Source: Curvibacter microcysteis | Lineage (GTDB): Bacteria; Pseudomonadota; Gammaproteobacteria; Burkholderiales; Burkholderiaceae_C | Assembly (NCBI RefSeq): GCF_028649435.1 | Contig: NZ_JAQSIN010000012.1 | DNA: 64,000 nt | Direction: 5' to 3' (one strand) | Position numbers and translations under genes: made by a program | Shown: piece after piece, positions 44,501-51,590 of the stretch | Layout of the letters: each line of letters begins with the position of its first letter | How positions within the stretch are numbered: position 1 is the stretch's first letter | Notes under the pieces: generated by a model | What the model was told of the DNA's origin: nothing | Seen by the model: only the letters and a program-made list of their open reading frames with translations | The model's database searches: none

Positions 44501-47500
44501 CGCCGGCACGTGCACCACCGCCACCACCGGCCCCCAGGCCGGGCGTTGCAGTGTCAGCCTCAGCGCCACCGTGGCTGGCAGCTATTCGGTGAGCGCCCGC
44601 CTGGACGGCGTGTTGATCGGGGGCAGCAACCCCGCGCAAGCGGTTTTTGTGGCCGGGCCACCCACGGCGGCGAGCTCGCGGGTGGACATCAGCGCCGGCC
44701 CGCGCATGGCCGATGGCAACGACAGCTACACCTTGACGGTTCGCGCTTTGGACGCCCAGGGCAATCTGTACACCGGTCAATCCACGACCTTCAGTTTCAG
44801 CCCGGCAGCGGCCGGGGCGAACCTGAGCGCGCTCAGTTGCAGCACCGCCACGACGGGGGCGGGGGCCGGCAGCTGTTCGGTGACCTTGACGGCCACCGTG
44901 GCCGGCAGCTACGCCATCACGGCCAGCCTGGGCGGCACCGCCGTGGGCGGGACGAACCCCGTCACCGGCGTGTTCGTGGCGGGCAACCCGACGGCGGCCA
45001 GTGCTCGGGTGACGATCAGCGCGGGGCCCCTGGTGGCCGATGGGGTGTCGGCTTACACCCTGACCGCCAGCGCCAGCGACGCGAATGGCAACCTCAACAC
45101 CGCCAGCGCGACCACCGTGACCTTCAGCAGCCCTGGCGCGGGCGCCAGCCTGAGTGCCAACAGCTGCACCACGGCCACCAGCGGGGCGGGCGCGGGCACC
45201 TGCACGGTCAGCCTGACGGCCACCGTGGCCGGCAGCTACCCCATCACCGCCAGCCTGGGCGGCACGCCGCTGGGCGGGACCAATCCGGTGACCGGGGTGT
45301 TCGTGGCGGGCGCCGCCACGGCCGCTGGCTCGCGGGTCAGCATCGACCCGCCTGGGCCTTTGACCGCCAACGGCGTGGCCAGCTACACCTTGACCGTGCG
45401 GGCCCAGGACGCCCAGGGCAACCTCCAGACCGGCGCGGCCCTGGACTTCAGCTTCAGCACGCCCGCAGCTGGCGGCAGTTTGAGTGCCACCACCTGCCGC
45501 ACCGCCACCAGCGGGCCGCAGGCCGGCACCTGCGCCGTCACCCTGAGCGCCACCGTGGCCACGCTCTACAGCATCAGTGCCAGCTTGGGCGGGACGCCCT
45601 TGGGCGGCAGCAACCCGGTCAGCGCCCGTTTTGTGGCCGGTGAAGCCGTGGCCGCCACAGCCCGGGCGAGCATCGATGCCGGCCCCAAGCAAGCCAATGG
45701 CAGCGACGCCTACACCCTGACCGCCAGTGCCACCGACGCGTTTGGCAACCTGGACAGCAGCCGGGTCTACACCTTCAACTTCAGCCCGCCGGCGGCTGGG
45801 GCCAGCCTCAGTGCCACCAGTTGCAGCACCACCACGACCGGGCCCACAGCAGGCACTTGCACGGTCACGCTCAGTGCCACGGTGGTGGGCAGCTACCCGA
45901 TCAGCGTCAGCCTGGGGGGAGAGGCCCTGGGCGGCACCAACCCTTTGACGGGCAGTTTTGTCGCGGGGCCCAGCACCGCGGCCAGCGCGCGGGTCAGCCT
46001 GAGCAGCGGCCCCAAGATCGCCAACGGGACCGACGCCTACACCCTGACCGCCCGAGCGCTGGACGCCAACGGCAACCTCAACACCAGCGCGGCCATGACG
46101 GTGGCGTTCAGCAGCCCCGGGGGCGGTGCCAGCCTGAGCGCCGGCAGTTGCACCACCGCCACCACCGGGGCCCAGGCGGGCACTTGCGCGGTCACGCTGA
46201 CTGCCACGGTGGCGGGCAGCTATGCCATCACCGCCAGCGTCGGGGGCACCGCGGTGGGCGGCACCAACCCGGTCACAGCGGTGTTTGTGGCCGGCGCGGT
46301 GGCAGCGGGCAGCAGCACCCTGGCCATCGACAGCGGCCCCAAGACCGCGAACGGTGTGGAGGCCTACACCCTCACCGTCACCGCCCGGGATGCCCAGGGC
46401 AACCTGGTCACGGGCAACAGCAGCTTCAACTTCAGCCTGGGCAGCGCTGGCGCCACCCTCAGTGCCAACAGTTGCAACACCACGGCGGGCGTGTGCAGTG
46501 TCACGCTGAGGTCCGCCGTGGCCGGCACGTATGCGGTCACGGCCAGCCTGGCCGGCCAGAACATCGGGGGCAGCAACCCCGCCTCGGCGGTGTTTGTGGC
46601 GGGTCCGGCCGTGGCGGGCAGTTCGCGGCTGTCGATTTCACCGGGCGGGCCCCGGGCGGCCAATGGCTCAGACGCCTATGCCATCACCGCCAGCGCCTAC
46701 GATGCCCAGGGCAATCTGGTCACCGGTGTGAGTCAGACCTTTGTGTTCAGCAACCCGGCCGCAGGCGCCACCCTGAGCGCCAACAGCTGCAGCACCAGCA
46801 CCGGGACCTGCACGGTGCACATCACGGCCACCGTGGCAGGCAGCTACCAGGTCTCAGCCACCCTGGGGGGAAGCGCACTGGGCGGCACTAACCCGGTCAC
46901 CGCCACCTTCCAGGCCGGGGTGGCCACGGCCGCGCAGTCCCAGGCCCTGATCAGCACCGGCCCCAAGCTGGCCAATGGAACCGATGCCTACACCGTGACC
47001 GGTGTGGCTTACGACGCCCAGGGCAATGCCGTCACGCTCAACCCCGTGACCTTCACCTTTGCCCTGGTGACCACCCCCAGTGCCGCCAGCCTGAGTGCCG
47101 CCAGCTGTGTCACCCCCACCACCGGGCCCGATGCGGGGCGCTGCAGCGTCACCCTGGTGGCCACCAGCGCCGCCGCTTACCCCGTCCAGGTGCGCTTGGA
47201 TGGCACCGGCCTGGCCAGCCCGGTGGCCAACAGCCCGGTCACGGGCGTGTTTGTCGCGGGGGCCGCCACGGCGGCCAGCTCGCGCATCAGCCTCAGCACC
47301 GGACCCAAGACCGCCAATGGCAGTGATGCCTATACCTTGAGCGCCAGCGCCTACGACGCCCAGGGCAACCTGAACACCGCCACCTCGACCGACTTCAGCT
47401 TTGCGCTTTCCGGCGCCGGGGCCAGCTTGAGCGCCGCCACGTGCAGCACAGGCACCACGGGCACCTGCAGCATCACCGTCACGGCCACCGTGGCGGGCAG

Positions 47501-48779
47501 CTACCCGATCACGGCGCGCACCGGTGGCGTGTTGGTGGGGGGCAGCAACCCGGTCACGGCGGAGTTCGTGGCAGGCCTGGCCAGCGCGGCCACCTCGCAG
47601 GTCAGCATCACGGCGGGGCCCCGCATGGCCAATGGCGTGGACAGCCACGTCATCACCGTCACGGCCCTGGATGCGCAGGGCAATCTGGCCGTCAGCCCGG
47701 CGGTCACTTTTGCTTTCAGCGTGCCTGGCACGGGCGTCGCCCTCAGTACCACCCAATGCGTGACCGCCCTCACGGGGCCGGGGGCGGGCACCTGCACGGT
47801 CAATCTGACGGCCACCGTGGCGGGCAGCCATGCCGTCACGGCGCGCTTGGGCGGCGTGCCACTGGGGGGCGGCAACCCCGTCAGTGGCGTGTTTGTGGCC
47901 CAGGGTGCCTCGGCGGCGCGCTCGATGGTCACCCTTGATGTGAGTGGCGGGGTGCATTACGCCAACGGCAGCGACAGCTACACCATCACGGCGACCGCCA
48001 TGGATGCGATGGGCAACCTCAACCAATGGCAGCCCCAGACCTTTGAGTTTGTTTTGCAAGGGGTGGGCTTGACCACCCGTGTGCTCAGCGAGACCCGCTT
48101 GCGCAACAACCCGGTGGCACCCGGGGCCACCCTCAGTGCCAACCAGTGCACCACGGCCATCACCGGCCCGACGGCGGGCACCTGTTCGATCACCTTGCGC
48201 TCTGTGCAAGCCGGCTGGACGGTGGTGCAGGCCAGCTTGGCTGGCGTGCCCCTGGCGCAGCCCGCGGGCGGGCAGGTGGCGGCGCAGTTCATGCCAGGCC
48301 CGGTGAGCGCGGCCACCTCCTCGCTCAGCCTGGACAGCGGCCCCAAGCTGGCCGACGGACAGGCCTTCTACACCCTGACCGCCACGGCGCGGGATGCGCA
48401 GGGCAACCTGAAGACCGATGCCCCCACAATCTTCAACTTCAGCAACCCGGGAGCGGGTGCGTCCTTGAACTCGGCCAGTTGCAGCACCGCGACCAGTGGC
48501 GCGGGGGCGGGCACCTGCAGCGTGACCTTGCGTGCCAGCGTGGCTGGGGTCTACCCCGTGCAGGCCACGGTGGGCGGCGTGGCCGTCGGGGTGCCCACCA
48601 ATGGGCTGGTGAACGCCAACTTTGTGAACCTGGCGCCGGCAGCGGTCAACAACGGGGTGACCGCCGTGCCCACCCTGGGTGAATGGGCCCTGCTGGGTTT
48701 GGTGGGCCTGATGCCTTGGCTGGCCTGGGCACAACGGCGCCCGCGCAAGCTGCAGGGGGAGGGGGCCCGCCTGCGTTGA
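41496..48779 (+). CDS. Giant Ig-like-repeat surface protein with IPTL-CTERM tail (main body, shifted frame)
   Basis: This is a 2427-codon frame; meaningful similarity begins near 41532, and the first residues are an artefact of the shifted frame. Two DUF11-like domains come first (SLSKATPPSLTVGAASDYSF and SLGLTKANPASLLVGSSRDY). About 19 repeats of about 104 residues follow, each built as SRVSISSGPKTANGSDAYTI, AYDANGNLV, CSVTLTATTAGSY and GGTNPVTGVFVAG, like invasin/intimin BIG1 domains. The C-terminus is VPTLGEWALLGLVGLMPWLA plus basic residues, an IPTL-CTERM sorting tail. It is probably a long cell-surface adhesin. The signal peptide lies in the other frame (40940-41545), so as sequenced it would not be exported. 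Confidence 0.8.
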   Translation: MSAVCRVIPPTFLSLSKATPPSLTVGAASDYSFTISNAGVSASGTTLNVYEQLPANMAFNSGSSAAGGTVTPSGVSCSVVSGTVASGQLLNCAVTLPSGLAASTGSANFTLNVTPQAGVASSVVNKARIDATGANAAQTPSACTATGSPAGCAVTASQSVGTGVSLGLTKANPASLLVGSSRDYQLTLSNTGTNPSATSLVVYDQLPANFQYDGAAPLATGSVTPTGVSCASSGQTSTGLLLTCTVSLPAGGVPASTGTAAFSISATPLAGAAGVSASNKAAIDATGLNAAQTPSNCTANNTPTAGCAVAAAMTPIAPATAAQSQLSIAPAGPLVAGVASYTLTATARDSAGNVVTGQSSTYNFSSSGGSLSAASCSTATSGGSAGSCSVTLSSSVAGSYTVSASLSGTAIAGSPGTAVFVAGAATASASRVSISSGPKAANGSDAYTITATAYDANGNLVSNASNTFNFSAPGAGAALSASTCTSTTGTCSVTLTATTAGSYAITASLGGTAVGGTNPVTGVFGAGAATAAASRVSISSGPKTANGSDAYTITATAYDANGNLVSNASNTFSFSSPGAGAALSASTCTSTTGTCSVTLTATTAGSYAITASLGGTAVGGTNPVTGVFGAGAATASASRVSISSGPKTANGSDAYTITATAYDANGNLVSNASNTFSFSSPGAGAALSASTCTSTTGTCSVTLTATTAGSYAITASLGGAAVGGTNPVTGVFGAGAATASASRVSISSGPKTANGSDAYTITATAYDANGNLVSNASNTFSFSSPGAGAALSASTCTSTTGTCSVTLTATTAGSYAITASLGGSAVGGSNPVTGVFGAGAASAAASRVAISNGPLTADGVAAYTLTVTAYDANGNVVNGASNTFSFSAPATGATLSASTCTSTTGSCSVTLRATAAGSYPITASLGGTAVGGTNPVTGVFVAGQPVATASRLAIDAGPKTANGADAYTLTVTAYDAQGNPNTSTASTYSFDSLQPSSGATLSAGTCTTATTGPQAGRCSVSLSATVAGSYSVSARLDGVLIGGSNPAQAVFVAGPPTAASSRVDISAGPRMADGNDSYTLTVRALDAQGNLYTGQSTTFSFSPAAAGANLSALSCSTATTGAGAGSCSVTLTATVAGSYAITASLGGTAVGGTNPVTGVFVAGNPTAASARVTISAGPLVADGVSAYTLTASASDANGNLNTASATTVTFSSPGAGASLSANSCTTATSGAGAGTCTVSLTATVAGSYPITASLGGTPLGGTNPVTGVFVAGAATAAGSRVSIDPPGPLTANGVASYTLTVRAQDAQGNLQTGAALDFSFSTPAAGGSLSATTCRTATSGPQAGTCAVTLSATVATLYSISASLGGTPLGGSNPVSARFVAGEAVAATARASIDAGPKQANGSDAYTLTASATDAFGNLDSSRVYTFNFSPPAAGASLSATSCSTTTTGPTAGTCTVTLSATVVGSYPISVSLGGEALGGTNPLTGSFVAGPSTAASARVSLSSGPKIANGTDAYTLTARALDANGNLNTSAAMTVAFSSPGGGASLSAGSCTTATTGAQAGTCAVTLTATVAGSYAITASVGGTAVGGTNPVTAVFVAGAVAAGSSTLAIDSGPKTANGVEAYTLTVTARDAQGNLVTGNSSFNFSLGSAGATLSANSCNTTAGVCSVTLRSAVAGTYAVTASLAGQNIGGSNPASAVFVAGPAVAGSSRLSISPGGPRAANGSDAYAITASAYDAQGNLVTGVSQTFVFSNPAAGATLSANSCSTSTGTCTVHITATVAGSYQVSATLGGSALGGTNPVTATFQAGVATAAQSQALISTGPKLANGTDAYTVTGVAYDAQGNAVTLNPVTFTFALVTTPSAASLSAASCVTPTTGPDAGRCSVTLVATSAAAYPVQVRLDGTGLASPVANSPVTGVFVAGAATAASSRISLSTGPKTANGSDAYTLSASAYDAQGNLNTATSTDFSFALSGAGASLSAATCSTGTTGTCSITVTATVAGSYPITARTGGVLVGGSNPVTAEFVAGLASAATSQVSITAGPRMANGVDSHVITVTALDAQGNLAVSPAVTFAFSVPGTGVALSTTQCVTALTGPGAGTCTVNLTATVAGSHAVTARLGGVPLGGGNPVSGVFVAQGASAARSMVTLDVSGGVHYANGSDSYTITATAMDAMGNLNQWQPQTFEFVLQGVGLTTRVLSETRLRNNPVAPGATLSANQCTTAITGPTAGTCSITLRSVQAGWTVVQASLAGVPLAQPAGGQVAAQFMPGPVSAATSSLSLDSGPKLADGQAFYTLTATARDAQGNLKTDAPTIFNFSNPGAGASLNSASCSTATSGAGAGTCSVTLRASVAGVYPVQATVGGVAVGVPTNGLVNANFVNLAPAAVNNGVTAVPTLGEWALLGLVGLMPWLAWAQRRPRKLQGEGARLR
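41531..41543. repeat. TC dinucleotide tract at the frameshift
   Basis: (TC)6T, 13 bases, coincides with the frame break in the giant surface protein. One further TC unit (15 bases) would read V-S-L-S-L-S-K and join the two frames; removing two units (9 bases) would also do so. The parallel second domain reads V-S-L-G-L-T-K at this point, which supports 15 bases as the in-frame length. A run of eight C follows at 41551-41558. Confidence 0.85.
42780..44027 (+). repeat. Four near-identical 312-base tandem repeats inside the surface protein gene
   Basis: Matching points (the SRVSISSGP codons) occur at 42780, 43092, 43404, 43716 and 44028, an exact 312-base period. The first four copies are almost identical in DNA, including synonymous positions; later copies (44028 to about 48600) keep the protein pattern but diverge in sequence and length. 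Recent duplication or gene conversion is likely. Confidence 0.88.
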
Positions 48780-48883
48780 AACGTGGACAGGGTCACCACG
48801 TCTCAAAGGCCCCAGAGGGCGCTCGCCGCACCAGCGTATGCTGCACTGCGGCGATAATCCCCGCTGATTCTTAGGGAGTGCGT

Positions 48884-49708
48884 GTGGATATCGAGTTGCT
48901 GGCCAAAGCGGCCATCATGGGTGTGGTCGAGGGTTTGACCGAGTTCTTGCCTATTTCGTCAACTGGGCACCTGATTTTGGCCGGTGCGCTGCTGGGCATG
49001 GACGACGACAAGGCCAAGGTGTTTGACATCGCCATCCAGACCGGGGCCATCTTTGCCGTGGTATTGGTGTACTGGCAAAAAATCCGCGACACCGTGGTCG
49101 CTTTGCCCACCCACCCACGCGCGCGCCGCTTCGCTTTCAACGTGCTGGTGGGCTTTTTGCCCGCCGTGGTGCTGGGCCTGTTGTTTGGCAAGTTCATCAA
49201 GGCCCATCTCTTCACGCCTGAAGTGGTGGCCAGCACCTTCATCCTGGGTGGTTTCGTCATCTTGTGGGCCGAACGCCGCCCGCAAAGCGACGCGCACATC
49301 CAGAACGTGGACAGCATGACCCCGCTGGACGCCCTGAAAGTGGGCCTGGTGCAGTGCCTGGCCATGGTGCCCGGCACCAGCCGCAGTGGCGCCACCATCA
49401 TTGGGGGCATGTTGCTGGGCCTGAGCCGCAAGGCCGCCACCGATTTCTCTTTTTTCCTGGCCATCCCGACCCTGATCGGCGCTGGGGTCTACAGCCTTTA
49501 CAAAGAGCGCGCTCTGCTGTCCATGGCGGACCTGCCCTTGTTCGCGGTCGGCCTGCTGTTTTCTTTTGTCAGCGCCTGGATCTGTGTGCGCTGGCTGCTG
49601 CGCTACATCAGCACCCACAGCTTTGTGGTGTTTGCCTGGTACCGCATTGCCTTTGGCATCGTGGTGCTGGCCACGGCCTGGACGGGGGTCGTGCACTGGG
49701 CGGCCTGA
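48884..49708 (+). CDS. uppP: Undecaprenyl-diphosphatase UppP (BacA)
   Basis: This 274-residue inner-membrane protein has the two active-site blocks GVVEGLTEFLPISSTGH and VPGTSRSGATI. It dephosphorylates undecaprenyl diphosphate to recycle the lipid carrier for peptidoglycan and other envelope glycans; high copy gives bacitracin resistance. I prefer the GTG at 48884 (AGGGAG five bases upstream); a GTG at 48878 is the other option. It is followed by a Rho-independent terminator and is unrelated in direction to the flanking hydrolase. Confidence 0.95.
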   Translation: MDIELLAKAAIMGVVEGLTEFLPISSTGHLILAGALLGMDDDKAKVFDIAIQTGAIFAVVLVYWQKIRDTVVALPTHPRARRFAFNVLVGFLPAVVLGLLFGKFIKAHLFTPEVVASTFILGGFVILWAERRPQSDAHIQNVDSMTPLDALKVGLVQCLAMVPGTSRSGATIIGGMLLGLSRKAATDFSFFLAIPTLIGAGVYSLYKERALLSMADLPLFAVGLLFSFVSAWICVRWLLRYISTHSFVVFAWYRIAFGIVVLATAWTGVVHWAA

Positions 49709-49745
49709 TCAGCGCCAGGCCCGCCGCCGGCGGGCCTGACACCCG

Positions 49746-49779
49746 AAAACCGCAGCCTTGAGGGGATGCGGTTTTTTTT
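49746..49779 (+). terminator. Rho-independent terminator after uppP
   Basis: AAAACCGCA (49746-49754) pairs with TGCGGTTTT (49767-49775) around a 12-base loop, followed by further T to 49779. It may also slow transcription from the convergent hydrolase gene. Confidence 0.88.
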
Positions 49780-49799
49780 CGGCCCGGTGGGGGCGGTCT

Positions 49800-50636
49800 T
49801 CAGGCTTTGGCGGTCTCAAGGTTGAGCAGGGCGGCTTCGATGGCGGCCGCCGTCGCCACTGGCTTTTCCATGGGAAAGAGGTGGCTGCCGTCGAGCATCA
49901 TGGTCCGGCCCTTGACCACCTTCTCGGTCATGGCCATGCCCACTTGCTGCATCTCTTTCGAGGCGCGGCCCCCAATGAATGCCGCCGGGCACTTGAGCGG
50001 GTGGCGCGCCAGCAGGCGGTCCAGGTTGTGCGGCAAGGTGTTGTAGATGGCGGTTTCGACCTCGCGCGTGAAGCTGAGCACCCGGCGTGGGCCGTGTGGA
50101 CCGGCTTCGTCGTGCGTGCCGTGGGCAATGTAGTCGCGCAGCACCTGGGGGTCCCAGCGTGCAAAGGCTTTCTTGTGCTCGAAGTGCGCCAGGGCTTCTT
50201 CGGCACTGGCCCAGCTGTTGCGCCGGCGCAGGCTGATCTTGCCGGGCGACACCGAGCCCACCAACTGGGTCTGCTTCATGACGCCCACCGTGGTGGCGCG
50301 CCAGCCACCGAGCAGGGGCGAGTCCAGCAGCACCACGCCCTTGACGCCATGCCCGCCCAGCTTGGGGTGTTGGGCGGCTGCCATGGCACTCAGGAAGCCA
50401 CCCAGCGAGTGGCCCACCAAGAAGGCGGGTTCGCCAGCTTGCTCGATCTCGGCCTTGGCGAAGTCGGCCAGCTGTTGCACCAGGTGCGGCCAGTTGCTGC
50501 TGACCGGGTAGCGCGGGTCGTGGCCGAATTGGTCCACGGCGCGCACCTGGAAGCCGCGCTGGCGCAGTTGCTCGAACAGCAAGCGGTAGGTGCCCGCAGG
50601 GAAGCTGTTGGCGTGGGAGAAGATGATCAGGGACAT
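49800..50636 (-). CDS. Alpha/beta hydrolase
   Basis: This 278-residue hydrolase has the oxyanion region FSHANSFPAGTYR, the nucleophile elbow VGHSLGGFLS and a late histidine in DGSHLFPMEKP. An acid is likely in the region around FIGGRASKEM. It is a cytoplasmic esterase/lipase-like enzyme; no signal peptide is seen and the substrate is unknown. It lies downstream of the Anbu gene in the same direction but behind a terminator. Confidence 0.87.
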   Translation of the reverse strand: MSLIIFSHANSFPAGTYRLLFEQLRQRGFQVRAVDQFGHDPRYPVSSNWPHLVQQLADFAKAEIEQAGEPAFLVGHSLGGFLSAMAAAQHPKLGGHGVKGVVLLDSPLLGGWRATTVGVMKQTQLVGSVSPGKISLRRRNSWASAEEALAHFEHKKAFARWDPQVLRDYIAHGTHDEAGPHGPRRVLSFTREVETAIYNTLPHNLDRLLARHPLKCPAAFIGGRASKEMQQVGMAMTEKVVKGRTMMLDGSHLFPMEKPVATAAAIEAALLNLETAKA

Positions 50637-50667
50637 GGCAGGCTGACGGCGGCCCCGAGGCCGCTCA

Positions 50668-50690
50668 AAAAGCGGCTGAATCAGCCGCTC
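50668..50690 (-). terminator. Terminator after the mutS-Anbu pair
   Basis: The inverted repeat AGCGGCTGA / TCAGCCGCT (50672-50690) is followed on the minus strand by five T. It lies about 73 bases past the Anbu stop and 32 before the hydrolase start. Confidence 0.68.
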
Positions 50691-50762
50691 GGGGTGAACC
50701 CGCGGACCGCGCTGCGGACGCCTCGGGCGCTGGGTCAGCCCAGGGGCCGCCCAGGTCTGGCC

Positions 50763-51590
50763 TCAGATGAGCTTTTCTTCGGGCGTGGCGATCTTGCGCA
50801 GCGGCTTGCTGCGTGGCGAGTGCACCATCAGGGGCACATCCGTCTTGCCGCCACCCCACATCGGGTCTTCGATGCTGTCGAAGACCTGGCGCAGCTTCTC
50901 GCCCCAGCTGCCGCGCACCATGCGGAAATAGGGGTTGTTTTCGTCGATGCAGATCACCTTGTCGGTCTGGTACTGATCGGCCTCATAGACCACCAGGTCC
51001 AGCGGCAGGCCCACCGACAGGTTGGACTTGAGGGTCGAATCCATCGACACCAAAGCGCACTTGGCGGCCTCGTCCAGCGGGGTTTCAGGCGACACGACAC
51101 GGTCCAGCACGGGCTTGCCGTACTTGGATTCGCCGACCTGGAAGTAAGGCGTTTCCGGCGTGGCTTCGATGAAGTTGCCGGCCGAGTAGACCTGGAACAG
51201 GCGCATGCCTTCGCCCTTGATCTGGCCGCCCAGGATCAGGGACACATTGAATTCCACACCCGCCTGGCGCAGCGAGGCGGCGTCGCGCTCATAGACGCGG
51301 CGCACGGCCGAGCCCAGCACGCGGCAGGCGTCGAACATGCTCTTGGCGTTCCAGATGGTGATCGGTTCGCTGTCTTCGTGTTCCTTGAGCTGTTCCACCT
51401 GCAGGATCTCGCGTACGGACTGCGAGATGCTCAGGTTGCCGGCCGACAGCAGCACCATGAAGCGGTCATCGGCCTTCTCGTAGACGATCATCTTGCGGAA
51501 AGTGCTGATCTGGTCGAGGCCGGCGTTGGTGCGGGAGTCGGACAGGAACACCAGGCCCGCATTGAGTTTGATGGCGACGCAATAAGTCAT
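50763..51590 (-). CDS. Anbu-type proteasome-related peptidase
   Basis: This 275-residue protein starts MTYCVAIKLNAGLVFLSDSR, continuing TNAGLDQISTFRKM. Removal of Met would leave Thr1 as nucleophile, with Asp17 and a lysine near 32 in the usual places for the Ntn-hydrolase fold. LLSAGNLSISQSV and the overall length match Anbu, the bacterial proteasome/HslV relative. Anbu is usually next to ATP-grasp, alpha-E and transglutaminase genes; none is here. Instead its ATG overlaps the mutS stop (ATGA), so it is translated with mutS. The biological role of Anbu is not settled. Confidence 0.88.
   Translation of the reverse strand: MTYCVAIKLNAGLVFLSDSRTNAGLDQISTFRKMIVYEKADDRFMVLLSAGNLSISQSVREILQVEQLKEHEDSEPITIWNAKSMFDACRVLGSAVRRVYERDAASLRQAGVEFNVSLILGGQIKGEGMRLFQVYSAGNFIEATPETPYFQVGESKYGKPVLDRVVSPETPLDEAAKCALVSMDSTLKSNLSVGLPLDLVVYEADQYQTDKVICIDENNPYFRMVRGSWGEKLRQVFDSIEDPMWGGGKTDVPLMVHSPRSKPLRKIATPEEKLI

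Noticed and set aside
42051..45692. 1213-codon open frame on the minus strand across the repeat gene
   Set aside because: It mirrors the GC-rich repeats of the plus-strand surface protein and has no signal, domain or ribosome site; long antisense frames are expected in such DNA.
42780..48600. CRISPR-like or insertion-sequence repeats
   Set aside because: The repeats are in-frame protein-coding units of about 300 bases without spacers, terminal inverted repeats or a transposase.
50763..51590. HslV or the betaproteobacterial proteasome homologue BPH
   Set aside because: The start MTYCVAIKLNAGLVFLSDSR and the length of 275 residues fit Anbu; HslV and BPH are shorter and begin TT[IL]-type, and no hslU lies nearby.
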